A DNA stretch of 64,000 nt from Zeimonas sediminis (GCF_023721795.1 NZ_JAMQYE010000001.1:2639671-2703670), one strand, 5' to 3'. Numbered from the stretch's first letter, positions 1-8,535 are shown. Notes: generated by a model from the sequence alone, not told the origin. Program-made: numbers and translations.

Positions 1-1167
1 GGCGGTGTTGGCCGCCGGCACGCCGCAGTAGATCGCGCATTGCAGCAGCAACTCCTCGAGCTCCATGGTCTCGAGCTCGTTCTGCAGTCCCGCGCGCAGG
101 TGCAGGTCGAACTCCTCCCAGCGGCCCATCGCGATCGTCGCGGCCAGCACGATGATGCGGCGCGTGCGATCGTCGAACACCGGACGGGTCCAGATCTCGC
201 CCCACGCGTAGCGGGTGATCATCTTCTGGAAGCCGGCGTTCAGCGGATTGAGCGCCTTCAGCCGCGCGTCGACGTAGTCGTGGCCCAGCGCCTCGCGGCG
301 GCGCTCCAGGCCCAGCTCGAAGCGCGCGGCCTCGTCCATCGGCGCCGCGGCCGGTGGCCACTGCGGCCCCGGGCCGGGCTCGGCGAGCGGCGCGTCGCCG
401 CAGAATCGCGCGACCAGGTCCACGAAGCGCGCCGGTGCCTCGACGTGCGGAATGTGCGCGAGCGGCAGCTGGACATGGCGCGCGCCGGGCACCGCGGCCA
501 CGATCGCCTCGCCCATCGCCGGCGGCGTGGACTGGTCGTCGGGGCAGGTGACCACCAGCACCGGCGCCGCGATGCGCGGCAGCTCGGGGCGCAGGTCCAT
601 GTCGCGGATCGCCGCGCAGCAGCCGGCGTAGCCGGTCGGGTCGACCTGCAGCAGCGTGCGGCGAACCGAGTGGAAGCGCTCGTCGGCGCGCGCCACGAAA
701 TGCGGCGTGAAGAAGCGCCCGAGCGCCATGTCGGCGATCGCGGCCATGCCGCCCTCGCGGACCTTCGCGATGCGCTCGGCGAAGCCTTCGGGCGCGGTCT
801 TCGCGGAGGTGTTCGACAGCACGAAGCGCTCGAAGCGCTGCGGCGCGTTGGCAGCCAGCCACATGCCGATCATGCCGCCGATCGACACGCCGCAGTAGTG
901 CGCGCGCTCGATGCCGGCCGCGTCCATCGCGGCCAGCACGTCGCCGGCCAGCATCGCGATCGTGTAGTCGCCGGCGCTCGCCTCGGAAGCCCCGTGGCCG
1001 CGCTTGTCGATCCGCAGCACCTTGAAGCGGCGCAGCAGGCCGGGCATCACCGGCTCCCACAGCGTGAGGTCGGTGCCCAGCGAGTTCCCCAGGACCAGCG
1101 CCGGCCGGTCGGGATGGCCGTCGAGCCGCCAGTGGATGCGCGCGCCGTCGCGTTCGATGAAGGGCAT
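1..1167 (-). CDS. pcaL: Fused 3-oxoadipate enol-lactonase / 4-carboxymuconolactone decarboxylase (PcaDC), 3' end cut off
   Basis: Two consecutive steps of the protocatechuate branch of the beta-ketoadipate pathway in one cytoplasmic polypeptide. Residues 1 to about 260 are an alpha/beta-hydrolase: nucleophile elbow GVSIGG, acid-loop region CPDDQSTP and a C-terminal His in LAHIPHVEAP. Residues from about 280 are carboxymuconolactone decarboxylase (RRREALGHDYVDARL, MITRYAWGEIWTRP, IVLAATIAMGRWEEF, ending GVPAANTA). 389 codons lie in the window without a stop; decarboxylases of this family end shortly after the last motif, so only a short tail is missing. The ATG at 1167 follows GGAGA at good spacing. 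It lies 84 bases downstream of pcaB on the same strand, which fits a pca operon continuing off the left edge. The fusion is known in actinobacteria (PcaL) and some proteobacteria. Confidence 0.93.
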   Translation of the reverse strand, partial: MPFIERDGARIHWRLDGHPDRPALVLGNSLGTDLTLWEPVMPGLLRRFKVLRIDKRGHGASEASAGDYTIAMLAGDVLAAMDAAGIERAHYCGVSIGGMIGMWLAANAPQRFERFVLSNTSAKTAPEGFAERIAKVREGGMAAIADMALGRFFTPHFVARADERFHSVRRTLLQVDPTGYAGCCAAIRDMDLRPELPRIAAPVLVVTCPDDQSTPPAMGEAIVAAVPGARHVQLPLAHIPHVEAPARFVDLVARFCGDAPLAEPGPGPQWPPAAAPMDEAARFELGLERRREALGHDYVDARLKALNPLNAGFQKMITRYAWGEIWTRPVFDDRTRRIIVLAATIAMGRWEEFDLHLRAGLQNELETMELEELLLQCAIYCGVPAANTA

Positions 1168-1251
1168 CTTGTCTCCGTCCTGCTCTCTCGTTGCGCCCGC
1201 GAGTATGCCTGCGCTCGCCCGTGAACGAAAATCCCGTTCGCCGGGAAGCGC

Positions 1252-2649
1252 TCAGTCGCCCGCGCGCTGCGCGCGCCAGTCGGCGAGCACCGCCTCGAGC
1301 ATCGCGGTGGCGCCGGTCAGCTGCGCGGCCGGGTCGAAGAGCGCGTCGAGCGTGCCGGGCGCCAGCGCGGCAGCCGCCTCGGGGTCGGCCTCCAGCGCTT
1401 CGCGAAGCGGCGTGCCGGTGTCGATCGCCCGGTTGCATATCCGCTCGACCAGTGCCGCCGCGGCCGGCCTGCCGAGCGCGCCGGCCAGCTCGATCGTGAC
1501 CGCTTCGGCGAACACGAAGCCGCCGGTGCGGTCGAGGTTCTCGCGCATCCGGGCCGGATCGACCCTCAGGCCGGCGGCCACTTCGATCATCGCCTCGACC
1601 GCGCTGCCGGCCGCTTCGAACAAGTCGGCCAGCACGAAGCTCGCGTTCTGCCAGCTCCCCAGCCCGCGCTCGTGCTCGGAAACCAGCTCCGCGAGCAGGG
1701 TGCCGGCCAGCGCCGGCGCGCGGAACGCGGCTTCGAGGGCCAGCATCGCGCCGACCGGGTTGCGCTTGTGCGGCATCGCCGACGAGCCGCCGCGTCCCTC
1801 GCCGGCCGGCTCGAAGGCCTCGCCGACCTCGGGCTGCATCAGCAGCGACACGTCGCGTCCGATCCGGGCGGCGGCGCCGCAGACCATCGCGAGCTCGGCG
1901 CCGATGCGCGCCACGCGATCGCGCGCGCCGTGCCAGCTCGTGGCCGGCCCGGGCAGCCCGAGCGCCTCGGCCAGCGCCCGCGCGAGCTGCGGCGCCGCGT
2001 CGCCCAGCGAGGCCAGCGTGCCGGCGGCGCCGCCGAACTGCAGCACCGCCTGCTCGTTCACGGCGCGGGCGAGAAGCGTCCTGGCGCGGGCGACCTGGTC
2101 CAGCCAGCCGGCCGCCTTCCAGCCGAAGCTGACCGGCAGCGCCGCCTGCAGCAGGGTGCGGCCGGTGATCACGGTGTCGCGATGTTCCTGCGCGAGCGCG
2201 GCCAGCGAGTCGCCCAGCTCGACCAGCATCGCGTCGAGCTCGCGCGCGGCGTCGCGGGCCAGCAGCATCGTCGCGGTCTCGATCACGTCCTGGCTGGTGG
2301 AGCCCAGGTGGACGTAGCGCGCGGCCTGCGGCGAGCTCGCCGCGACCTCGGCGGTCAGCCGCTTCACGAAGGGGATCGCCAGCGTGCTCGCGCGCCGCGC
2401 CTGGGGAGCGAGCGTGGCCGGGTCGAAGACGGACTGCAGCAACGCGGGGTCGGCCGCCAGCCGCGCGCAGGCGTGGCCGATGGCGTCGGCCGCCTCGCGC
2501 GGCACCAGCCCGCAGTCGGCCTGGGCGCGGGCCAGCGCGGCCTCGAAGCGCAGCATCGCGGCGAGCAGCGCCGCGTCGGAGAGCAGCGGCCCCAGGCGGG
2601 CGCCGGCCAGCATCGCGCGCAGGCCGGCCATCGATCTCACGGCGGTCAT
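1252..2649 (-). CDS. pcaB: 3-carboxy-cis,cis-muconate cycloisomerase
   Basis: Lactonises 3-carboxymuconate to 4-carboxymuconolactone, the substrate of the decarboxylase half of the next gene. 465 residues, normal for the fumarase/adenylosuccinate lyase superfamily. The superfamily signature GSSAMPHKRNP is present, as are the upstream active-site stretches HLGSTSQDVIET and the TGRTLLQAALP segment typical of PcaB. An open frame continues 74 codons upstream, but the extension is low-complexity and matches nothing; the ATG at 2649 (MTAVRSMAGL) starts the recognisable protein. It is divergent from the Rieske operon, with about 100 bases between them that must hold both promoters; I see no clear operator there. 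Confidence 0.93.
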   Translation of the reverse strand: MTAVRSMAGLRAMLAGARLGPLLSDAALLAAMLRFEAALARAQADCGLVPREAADAIGHACARLAADPALLQSVFDPATLAPQARRASTLAIPFVKRLTAEVAASSPQAARYVHLGSTSQDVIETATMLLARDAARELDAMLVELGDSLAALAQEHRDTVITGRTLLQAALPVSFGWKAAGWLDQVARARTLLARAVNEQAVLQFGGAAGTLASLGDAAPQLARALAEALGLPGPATSWHGARDRVARIGAELAMVCGAAARIGRDVSLLMQPEVGEAFEPAGEGRGGSSAMPHKRNPVGAMLALEAAFRAPALAGTLLAELVSEHERGLGSWQNASFVLADLFEAAGSAVEAMIEVAAGLRVDPARMRENLDRTGGFVFAEAVTIELAGALGRPAAAALVERICNRAIDTGTPLREALEADPEAAAALAPGTLDALFDPAAQLTGATAMLEAVLADWRAQRAGD

Positions 2650-2751
2650 CGGGGTGTCGTCGCGGAACAGGGTCCGGTCGAGTCTACACGAGGGTTTCGC
2701 GCCGGATGCCGTGCTAGAGTCGCCGCATCGATCGTGGAACAGGAGGCAGCG

Positions 2752-2842
2752 CCATGGTGTCGCGCAGGCAGCCCCATGACGTCGCGGCAGGCAAGGCCAT
2801 GACGTCGCGGAGGGCCGCGCCATGATGTCGCGCGAGCAGAAC
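2752..2842 (+). repeat. Four-copy 22-23 bp tandem repeat spanning the Rieske gene start
   Basis: Four imperfect copies begin at 2752, 2774, 2797 and 2820, each opening with CCATGRYGTCGCGS (CCATGGTGTCGCGC, CCATGACGTCGCGG twice, CCATGATGTCGCGC). The period is 22, 23 and 23 bases, so the four ATG triplets (2754, 2776, 2799, 2822) fall in different frames. The last ATG is the Rieske gene start. The first has a perfect AGGAGG 7 bases upstream. Confidence 0.85.
2754..2825 (+). CDS. Possible 23-residue leader peptide overlapping the Rieske gene start
   Basis: Reads MVSRRQPHDVAAGKAMTSRR followed by AAP and a TGA at 2823-2825. Its ATG has the best ribosome-binding site in the area (AGGAGG at 2741-2746). 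Its stop overlaps the ATG of the Rieske gene at 2822 in an ATGATG context, the geometry of translational coupling. The peptide is Arg-rich with no run of a single amino acid of the kind used in classical attenuators. It is encoded entirely by the tandem repeat, so it could be an accident of repeat expansion; there is no homology support. Confidence 0.35.
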   Translation: MVSRRQPHDVAAGKAMTSRRAAP

Positions 2843-4159
2843 GACCGGATCTCGCGGGTCGGCCCCGGCACGCCGGGCGGGCGGCTGTTGCGCCACTACT
2901 GGCAGCCGGTGGCGCTGCTCGACGAGTTCGACACCGCGCGCGTCGGCCCGCGCCCGGTGAAGGCGGTCCGGGTGCTAGGCCAGGACTTCGTCCTGTTCCG
3001 CGACGAGCAGGACCGCTGGGGCCTGCTCGATCGCGACTGCCCGCACCGCGGCGCCGACCTTGCCTACGGCCGGCGCGAGGACGGCGGCCTGCGCTGTCCC
3101 TTCCACGGCTGGCTGTTCGACGTCGACGGCCGCTGTCTCGAGACGCCGGCCGAGCCCGAGGGCAGCAGGCTGTGCGACCGGATCCGCCAGCGCGCCTATC
3201 CGGTCCGGGTGATGGCGGGGGCGGTCTGGGCCTGGCTCGGCGAAGGCGAGCCGCCGGCCTTCCCGGCGCTCGACTGCTTCGTGGCGCCCGACTCGCACGT
3301 GTTCGCGTTCAAGGGGCTGTGGGACTGCAACTGGCTGCAGTCTCTCGAGGTCGGCATCGACCCGGCCCACGCCTCGTTCCTGCACCGCTTCTTCGAGGAC
3401 GAGCAGCCCGGCGAGCAGAGTTACGGCCGGCAGTTCCGCAGCGCGTCGAGCGACTCCGACCTGCCGATGACCAAGGTGATGCGCGAGCACTATCGGCCCG
3501 AGATCTTCGTGGAGCCGGCGCCGCACGGGCTGCAGCTCACCGCGCTGCGGCGGATCAGCGACACCGCGACCCACGTGCGGATCACCAACCAGGTCTTTCC
3601 GCAGGCCTTCGCGATCCCGCTGTCCGACGAGATGACGATCACCCAGTTCCACGTGCCGGTCGACGACTACAGCAACTACTGGTTCGCGTTCTTCACCAGC
3701 TTCGGGGCGCCGGTCGACAAGGCGCTGATGCGCGAGCAGCGGCTGAAGATGCACGAGCTTCCCGAGTACCGGCCGCGCGCCGGCCGCGACAACCAGTACG
3801 GCTTCGACCCGCGCGAGCAGCTGACCCAGACCTACACCGGCATGGGCGCCGACATCAACGTGCACGACCAGTGGGCCTGCGAGTCGCAGGGCCCGATCCA
3901 GGACCGCACCCGCGAGCACCTCGGCACCACCGACAAGGCGATCATGGCCTACCGGCGGATGCTGCTGAAGGCGATCGAGACGGTCGAGCAGGGCGGCATG
4001 CCGCCGGCGTGCGGCGACGCGGCGCAGGCGGAGGGCCTGCGCGGCCCGGTCACGATGGACGCGATCGGGCCCGGCGGCAGCGTCGAGGCGCTGCGCGAGT
4101 TCGGGCGGGGCATCGATTCGCGCCGCCGCGCGCGGGCCAGCTGGGGCGCTCGCCTATGA
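2822..4159 (+). CDS. Rieske non-heme iron oxygenase, phthalate 4,5-dioxygenase-like alpha subunit
   Basis: 445 residues. The N-terminal Rieske domain holds C73-x-H75 (CPHRGADL) and C92-x2-H95 (CPFHGW). The mononuclear iron site shows E176-x3-D180-x2-H183-x4-H188 (EVGIDPAHASFLHRFF), D180 being the usual electron-bridge Asp between subunits. The length and opening (RISRVGPGTPGGRLLRHYWQ) match the single-component alpha3 group that includes phthalate 4,5-dioxygenase and dicamba O-demethylase, which take electrons from a separate ferredoxin. It is followed without gap by a glutamine-synthetase-like ligase and a ferredoxin, the latter a likely redox partner; no dedicated reductase lies in the window. 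Substrate unknown. The ATG at 2822 has GGAGGG about 9 bases upstream. Confidence 0.9.
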   Translation: MMSREQNDRISRVGPGTPGGRLLRHYWQPVALLDEFDTARVGPRPVKAVRVLGQDFVLFRDEQDRWGLLDRDCPHRGADLAYGRREDGGLRCPFHGWLFDVDGRCLETPAEPEGSRLCDRIRQRAYPVRVMAGAVWAWLGEGEPPAFPALDCFVAPDSHVFAFKGLWDCNWLQSLEVGIDPAHASFLHRFFEDEQPGEQSYGRQFRSASSDSDLPMTKVMREHYRPEIFVEPAPHGLQLTALRRISDTATHVRITNQVFPQAFAIPLSDEMTITQFHVPVDDYSNYWFAFFTSFGAPVDKALMREQRLKMHELPEYRPRAGRDNQYGFDPREQLTQTYTGMGADINVHDQWACESQGPIQDRTREHLGTTDKAIMAYRRMLLKAIETVEQGGMPPACGDAAQAEGLRGPVTMDAIGPGGSVEALREFGRGIDSRRRARASWGARL

Positions 4160-5598
4160 GCTTCGTCGAACGCCACGGCCTGCGCGACCAGGCCGGGCAG
4201 GCCGCGGCGGCGCAGGTCGCCGAGCGGATCCGCGCCGAGGGGCTGGAAGTCGTGCGCGTCGTCTTCGCCGACCAGCACGGGCTGCTGCGCGGCAAGACGC
4301 TGGTGGCCGCCGAGGCGATCGGCGCGCTGCAGGCCGGCGTCGGCCTGGTCGGCACCAACCTGCTGAAGGACAGTTCCGACCGGACCGCCTGGCCGGTGTT
4401 CACGCCGGGCGCCGGCATGGGCAGTCCGGAGTTCGAGGGCGCTTCGGACGTCGTCATCGTTCCCGACCCGCTCACCTTCCGGGTGCTGCCGTGGAGCCCG
4501 CGCAGCGGCTGGATCCAGTGCGACGCCTGGTTCACCGACGGCCGGCCGGTGCCCTTCGACACGCGCCGGGTCTACCGCGACGCGCTCGCCCGGCTGGCGC
4601 AGGCCGGTTACGACTACAAGGTCGGCCTCGAGGTCGAGTTCCACGTCTACCGGATCGACGATGCGCGCATCGCGCCCGAGCGCAGCGGCTGGCCCGGCGA
4701 GCCGCCGCAGGTCAGCCTGCTCAACACCGGGTATCGCCTGCTCGCCGAGCAGCGCTACGACCAGCTCGAGCCGGTCGTCGAGCTGCTGCGCGGCCCGCTG
4801 CTGGAGCTCGGCCTGCCGCTTCGATCGATGGAAGTCGAGCTCGGCCCCAGCCAGATCGAGTTCGTGTTCGGCGCGATGACCGGCATGGACCCGGCCGACG
4901 CGATGGTGCTGTTTCGCAGCGCGACCAAGCAGGTCCTGCGCAGGCACGGCTATCACGCGACCTTCATGTGCCGGCCCAGGCTGCCGAACGTGATGTCCTC
5001 GGGCTGGCATCTTCACCAGTCGCTGGTCTCGCGCACCGACGGCGGCAACGCCTTCGCCGGGGCCGGCCGCACCCCCGACGATTGCCTGACGCCGACCGGC
5101 CGCCATTTCCTCGGCGGCCTGCTCGCCCACGCGCGCGGGGCCTCGGTGTTCGCGACCCCCACGATCAACGGCTACCGGCGCTTTCGCGCGAATTCGCTGG
5201 CGCCGGACCGCGCCACCTGGGGCTGCGACAACCGCGGCGCGATGGTCCGGGTGATCGGCGGCGGCGGCGATGCGGGCACCCGGCTCGAGAACCGGGCCGG
5301 CGAGCCGGCCGCCAATCCCTACCTGTTCATGGCCGCGCAGGTCCACGCCGGCCTCGACGGCATCGCGCGCCGGCTCGACCCCGGGCCGTCGGCCGACACG
5401 CCCTACGAGGCGAACGCGCCCCTGCTGCCGCGCAGCCTCGAGGAGGCGCTCGCCGCGCTGCGCGAGGACCGGGTCATGGTCGAGGCCTTCGGCCAGCCGG
5501 TCGTCGACTGGTACACCCGCATCAAGCGCGCCGAGATCGCACGCTTCGAGGCGGAAGTCACCGACTGGGAACACCGCGAATACTTCGAGATGTTCTGA
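4156..5598 (+). CDS. Glutamine-synthetase-like gamma-glutamyl ligase
   Basis: 480 residues with the GS catalytic fold from end to end: VGLEVEFHVY (metal-binding Glu strand), MEVELGPSQIEFVFG, FMCRPRLPNVMSSGWHLHQS (ammonia/glutamate-site His), NGYRRFRANSLAPDRATWG, RGAMVRVIGGGGD and ENRAGEPAANPYLFMAAQ, ending in the common WEHREYFEMF tail. It lacks features of housekeeping GlnA such as a C-terminal adenylylation tyrosine motif. Related proteins ligate glutamate to amines (PuuA with putrescine, IpuC with isopropylamine, TdnQ/AtdA1 with aniline). It overlaps the Rieske gene by 4 bases (ATGA) and the ferredoxin by 1 (TGATG), so the three are translationally linked. By inference it may glutamylate an amine that the oxygenase then attacks, or trap an amine product. 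Confidence 0.88.
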   Translation: MSFVERHGLRDQAGQAAAAQVAERIRAEGLEVVRVVFADQHGLLRGKTLVAAEAIGALQAGVGLVGTNLLKDSSDRTAWPVFTPGAGMGSPEFEGASDVVIVPDPLTFRVLPWSPRSGWIQCDAWFTDGRPVPFDTRRVYRDALARLAQAGYDYKVGLEVEFHVYRIDDARIAPERSGWPGEPPQVSLLNTGYRLLAEQRYDQLEPVVELLRGPLLELGLPLRSMEVELGPSQIEFVFGAMTGMDPADAMVLFRSATKQVLRRHGYHATFMCRPRLPNVMSSGWHLHQSLVSRTDGGNAFAGAGRTPDDCLTPTGRHFLGGLLAHARGASVFATPTINGYRRFRANSLAPDRATWGCDNRGAMVRVIGGGGDAGTRLENRAGEPAANPYLFMAAQVHAGLDGIARRLDPGPSADTPYEANAPLLPRSLEEALAALREDRVMVEAFGQPVVDWYTRIKRAEIARFEAEVTDWEHREYFEMF

Positions 5599-5921
5599 TG
5601 CCCGACGTTCACTTCATCGCCGACGACGGGACCGAGACCGTGCTCGACGTCTACCCCGGCAACAACCTGATGATGGCCGCGGTCTTCGACGGCATCCGCC
5701 AGATCGAGGGGATCTGCGGCGGCTGCCTGTCCTGCGCGACCTGCCACGTGTACGTCGACGAGGCCTGGCTCGGCCGCCTGCCGCCGCCGTCGTCCGACGA
5801 GCTGCGGATGCTCGACGAGGTCGCTGCCGAGCGCAGGCCGAACAGCCGTCTTTCCTGCCAGATCGAAATGCGCGAAGATCTCGCGGGGATTGTCGTCCGG
5901 ATGCCAGACCGGCAGTCCTAG
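5598..5921 (+). CDS. [2Fe-2S] ferredoxin, adrenodoxin type
   Basis: 107 residues. Cluster ligands are C40-x5-C46-x2-C49 and C87 (ICGGCLSCATCHV and RLSCQI), the spacing of adrenodoxin/putidaredoxin-type ferredoxins that serve P450s and Rieske oxygenases. C43 is an additional Cys inside the loop. Its start overlaps the stop of the preceding ligase by one base. It is most simply the electron donor for the Rieske oxygenase three genes into the same operon; a ferredoxin reductase would have to come from elsewhere in the genome. Confidence 0.92.
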   Translation: MPDVHFIADDGTETVLDVYPGNNLMMAAVFDGIRQIEGICGGCLSCATCHVYVDEAWLGRLPPPSSDELRMLDEVAAERRPNSRLSCQIEMREDLAGIVVRMPDRQS

Positions 5922-6027
5922 CCGACTAGAATCGACCGTGCCCGGCACCGAACGGGCTCGCGCGGCATCGCCGCCACGACGACCCGGGGCAGCAAGCCCG
6001 CGGGCAAACACCGAAGGAGACAGATCG

Positions 6028-7068
6028 ATGAAGCTTCGCCGCACCCTGTTCCGGACTGCCCTGGCCGCCGGACTGGCCGCCGCCGTGGCCATGCCTGCCA
6101 TGGCCCAGCAGGTCACGCTGAAGTTCCACACCTTCATGCCGCCGCAGTCGAACGTCTGGCTCGACATGCACGTGCCGTGGATGGACAAGATCGAGAAGGA
6201 GTCGGGCGGCAAGATCAAGTTCGAGCGCTATCCGGCGATGCAGCTCGGCGGCACGCCGCGCGACCTCTACGACCAGGCCAAGGACGGCGTCGTCGACATC
6301 GTCTGGACCCTGCCCGGCAACACGCCGGGCCGCTTCCCGCGCATCGAGGTGTTCGAGCTGCCCTTCATGATGACGAACGCCGAGGCCACGTCCAAGGCCT
6401 ACTGGGAGTACGTGCAGACCTACGCGAAGGACGAGTTCAAGGATGTCCAGCTGCTCGCGGTCAACGTGCACGGCCCGGGCGTGATCCACACGAAGAGCAA
6501 GCAGGTGAAGACGGTCGAAGACCTGAAGGGCCTTAAGGTCCGCGGCCCGACGCGCTTCATCACCAAGATGCTCGGCGAGCTCGGCGCGACGCCGGTCGGC
6601 ATGCCGCTGCCGCAGATCCCCGACGCGATGTCCAAGGGCGTGATCGACGGCGCGGTCATCCCCTGGGAGGTCGTGCCGGCGGTCAAGGTCAACGAGCTGG
6701 CGAAGTTCCACGCCGAGTTCGACCCGGCCGGCGGGGCGCTCTACACGACGACCTTCGTCGTGGCGATGAACAAGAAGAAGTACGACTCGCTGCCGCCCGA
6801 CCTGAAGAAGGTCATCGACGACAACTCCGGCATCGAGGCCTCGGGCTGGCTCGGCAAGGTCCAGCAGGGCAACGACCCGAAGGGCCGCAAGACCGCCGAG
6901 ACGCCGCGCAACACGATCTACACGCTGTCGCCCGAGGCCGCCAAGGCCTTCCAGACGGCCGCCGCCGACGTGGCCGACGCCTGGGTCAAGGAGATGGACA
7001 GCAAGGGCTTCAAGGGCAAGGAGCTGCTCGAAGGCGCCAAGACGCTGATCAAGAAGCACACGAAGTAA
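6028..7068 (+). CDS. TRAP transporter periplasmic substrate-binding protein (DctP family)
   Basis: 346 residues with a cleaved signal peptide (Arg/Lys start, hydrophobic Ala-rich core, MPAMAQQ cleavage region near residue 25). The mature protein starts TLKFHTFMPP and carries the DctP substrate-arginine segment (GLKVRGPTRFITKMLGELGA) and QIPDAMSKGVIDGAVIPWE. AAGGAGA lies 8 bases before the ATG. It sits 106 bases after the ferredoxin in the same direction, and a TAGAAT at 5927-5932 could be the -10 of its own promoter. No DctQ/DctM permease genes are adjacent, so it is an orphan receptor using a permease elsewhere. Its position suggests that it imports the substrate of the Rieske/ligase pathway. 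Confidence 0.92.
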   Translation: MKLRRTLFRTALAAGLAAAVAMPAMAQQVTLKFHTFMPPQSNVWLDMHVPWMDKIEKESGGKIKFERYPAMQLGGTPRDLYDQAKDGVVDIVWTLPGNTPGRFPRIEVFELPFMMTNAEATSKAYWEYVQTYAKDEFKDVQLLAVNVHGPGVIHTKSKQVKTVEDLKGLKVRGPTRFITKMLGELGATPVGMPLPQIPDAMSKGVIDGAVIPWEVVPAVKVNELAKFHAEFDPAGGALYTTTFVVAMNKKKYDSLPPDLKKVIDDNSGIEASGWLGKVQQGNDPKGRKTAETPRNTIYTLSPEAAKAFQTAAADVADAWVKEMDSKGFKGKELLEGAKTLIKKHTK

Positions 7069-7091
7069 GCCGGCTCGCCCGGCCCGGTTCG

Positions 7092-7117
7092 CGGGGCGCC
7101 CTGGGGCGCCCCGTTTT
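7092..7117 (+). terminator. Rho-independent terminator after the TRAP receptor
   Basis: Perfect 9-bp stem CGGGGCGCC / GGCGCCCCG (7092-7100 with 7105-7113), loop CTGG, followed by TTTT. It begins 24 bases after the stop codon of the TRAP receptor gene and closes the Rieske-ligase-ferredoxin-TRAP unit. Confidence 0.88.
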
Positions 7118-7206
7118 CGCTCCAGGGCCGGATCCGGGCGGCCGCCGCCTCGCCGGCGCTCCATCGGCTAAGCTAGGCGCACATTCTCGGCCCGGCAGAC
7201 TCGAAC

Positions 7207-8535
7207 GTGAAAGTCCTGATCGTCGGAGGCGGCATCGGCGGCCTCACCCTTGCGCTGATGCTGCACGCCCGCGGCATCCGGCCGCGCATCGTCGAGGCGG
7301 CCGTCGAGGTCAAGCCGCTCGGCGTCGGCATCAACGTGCAGCCGAGCGCAGTGGCCGAGCTCGCGATGCTCGACCTGCTCGATCGGCTCGACGCGACCGG
7401 CGTGCGCACCGCCGAGGTCGGCTACTACAACAAGTTCGGCCAGCACATCTGGACCGAGCCGCGCGGCGTGGACGCCGGCTACGCGGTGCCGCAGTTCTCG
7501 ATCCACCGCGGCCGGCTGCAGATGCTGCTGTTCGATGCGGTGCGCGAGCGGCTCGGCGAAGCCGCCGTCGCGGCCGGCGTCGAGGCGGTCTCGGTCGAGC
7601 CCGATGCGGGCAGGGTGGTGCTGCGCGACCGGCGCGACGGCGGCACGCGCATCGAGCAGGCCGATGCGATCGTCGCGGCCGACGGCATCCACTCGGCGGT
7701 GCGCCGCCAGTTCTATCCCGACGAGGGCCTGCCCCGGTACTCGGGACGCATCCTCTGGCGCGCCACCAGCTACGACAGGCCCTGGCTGACCGGTCGCACG
7801 ATGGTCATGGTCGGCCACGCCGACCAGAAGCTGGTCGCCTATCCGATCACGATGCCCGACGCCGAGGGCCGCTCGCTGCTGAACTGGATCGCCGAGCTGC
7901 GTGTGCCCGGCGACACGCCGCCCAAGGACGACTGGAATCGCGAGGTGCCCAAGAGCGTGTTCGCGCCGGCCTTCGCCGAGTGGAAGTTTCCCTGGCTCGA
8001 CGTGCCGAAGCTCTTCGACGGCGCGGAGCGGGTGTTCGAGTTCCCGATGGTCGACCGCGACCCGCTGCCCCGCTGGAGCTTCGGGCGCGTCACGCTGCTC
8101 GGCGACGCCGCGCACCCGATGTACCCGATCGGCTCGAACGGCGCCTCGCAGGCGATCCTCGATGCGCGGGTGCTGGCCGACGAGCTCGAGAAGGCGGCCG
8201 CCGACCTGGCGGCCGGCGCTGCGGGCGGGGCGGCGGCCGGCGAGGCGCAAGGGCAGGCGCCGGCGGCACCGATCGAGCGGGCGCTGAAGGCCTACGAGGC
8301 CGACCGCCTGCCGAAGACCGCCCGGATCGTTCTGGCCAACCGGGGCCATGGGCCCGACCACGTGATGCAGATCGTCGAGGAGCGGGCGCCGAACGGCTTT
8401 CGCCACGTGCACGACGTCGCCTCGCACGATGAGCTGGTCGCGATCGCCGCGCAGTACAAGGCGATCGTCGGCCTCGAGATCGAGACGGTCAACGCCAGGA
8501 TGAAGGCCTGGCAGCAGGCGCGCGAGCGCGGCTGA
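7207..8535 (+). CDS. FAD-dependent monooxygenase, aromatic hydroxylase family
   Basis: 442 residues of the UbiH/salicylate-hydroxylase superfamily. The N-terminal dinucleotide fold is VLIVGGGIGGLTLALML (GxGxxG at residues 7-12), the middle has the DGIHSAVR motif, and the second FAD motif is TLLGDAAHPMYPIGSNGASQ. The start is GTG at 7207; the FAD fold begins 2 residues later, so little choice exists. An Ala/Gly-rich insert (AAGAAGGAAAGEAQGQAP) near residue 340 sits in a surface segment just before the final helices and looks like a lineage-specific expansion. It follows the Rieske operon in the same direction but behind a terminator. Likely role: NAD(P)H-dependent hydroxylation of an aromatic ring or related compound; substrate not predictable. 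Confidence 0.88.
   Translation: MKVLIVGGGIGGLTLALMLHARGIRPRIVEAAVEVKPLGVGINVQPSAVAELAMLDLLDRLDATGVRTAEVGYYNKFGQHIWTEPRGVDAGYAVPQFSIHRGRLQMLLFDAVRERLGEAAVAAGVEAVSVEPDAGRVVLRDRRDGGTRIEQADAIVAADGIHSAVRRQFYPDEGLPRYSGRILWRATSYDRPWLTGRTMVMVGHADQKLVAYPITMPDAEGRSLLNWIAELRVPGDTPPKDDWNREVPKSVFAPAFAEWKFPWLDVPKLFDGAERVFEFPMVDRDPLPRWSFGRVTLLGDAAHPMYPIGSNGASQAILDARVLADELEKAAADLAAGAAGGAAAGEAQGQAPAAPIERALKAYEADRLPKTARIVLANRGHGPDHVMQIVEERAPNGFRHVHDVASHDELVAIAAQYKAIVGLEIETVNARMKAWQQARERG

Noticed and set aside
40-1224. Long plus-strand frames over the pca genes
   Set aside because: Shadows of pcaL and pcaB; compositionally biased, without motif, while the minus strand codes for recognisable enzymes.
5936-5955. 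Sigma-54-like CGGCACCGAACGGGC before the TRAP receptor
   Set aside because: GG and GC have the right spacing but both elements deviate (CGGCAC and GGGC instead of TGGCAC and TTGC) and no enhancer site is near; likely chance in GC-rich DNA.
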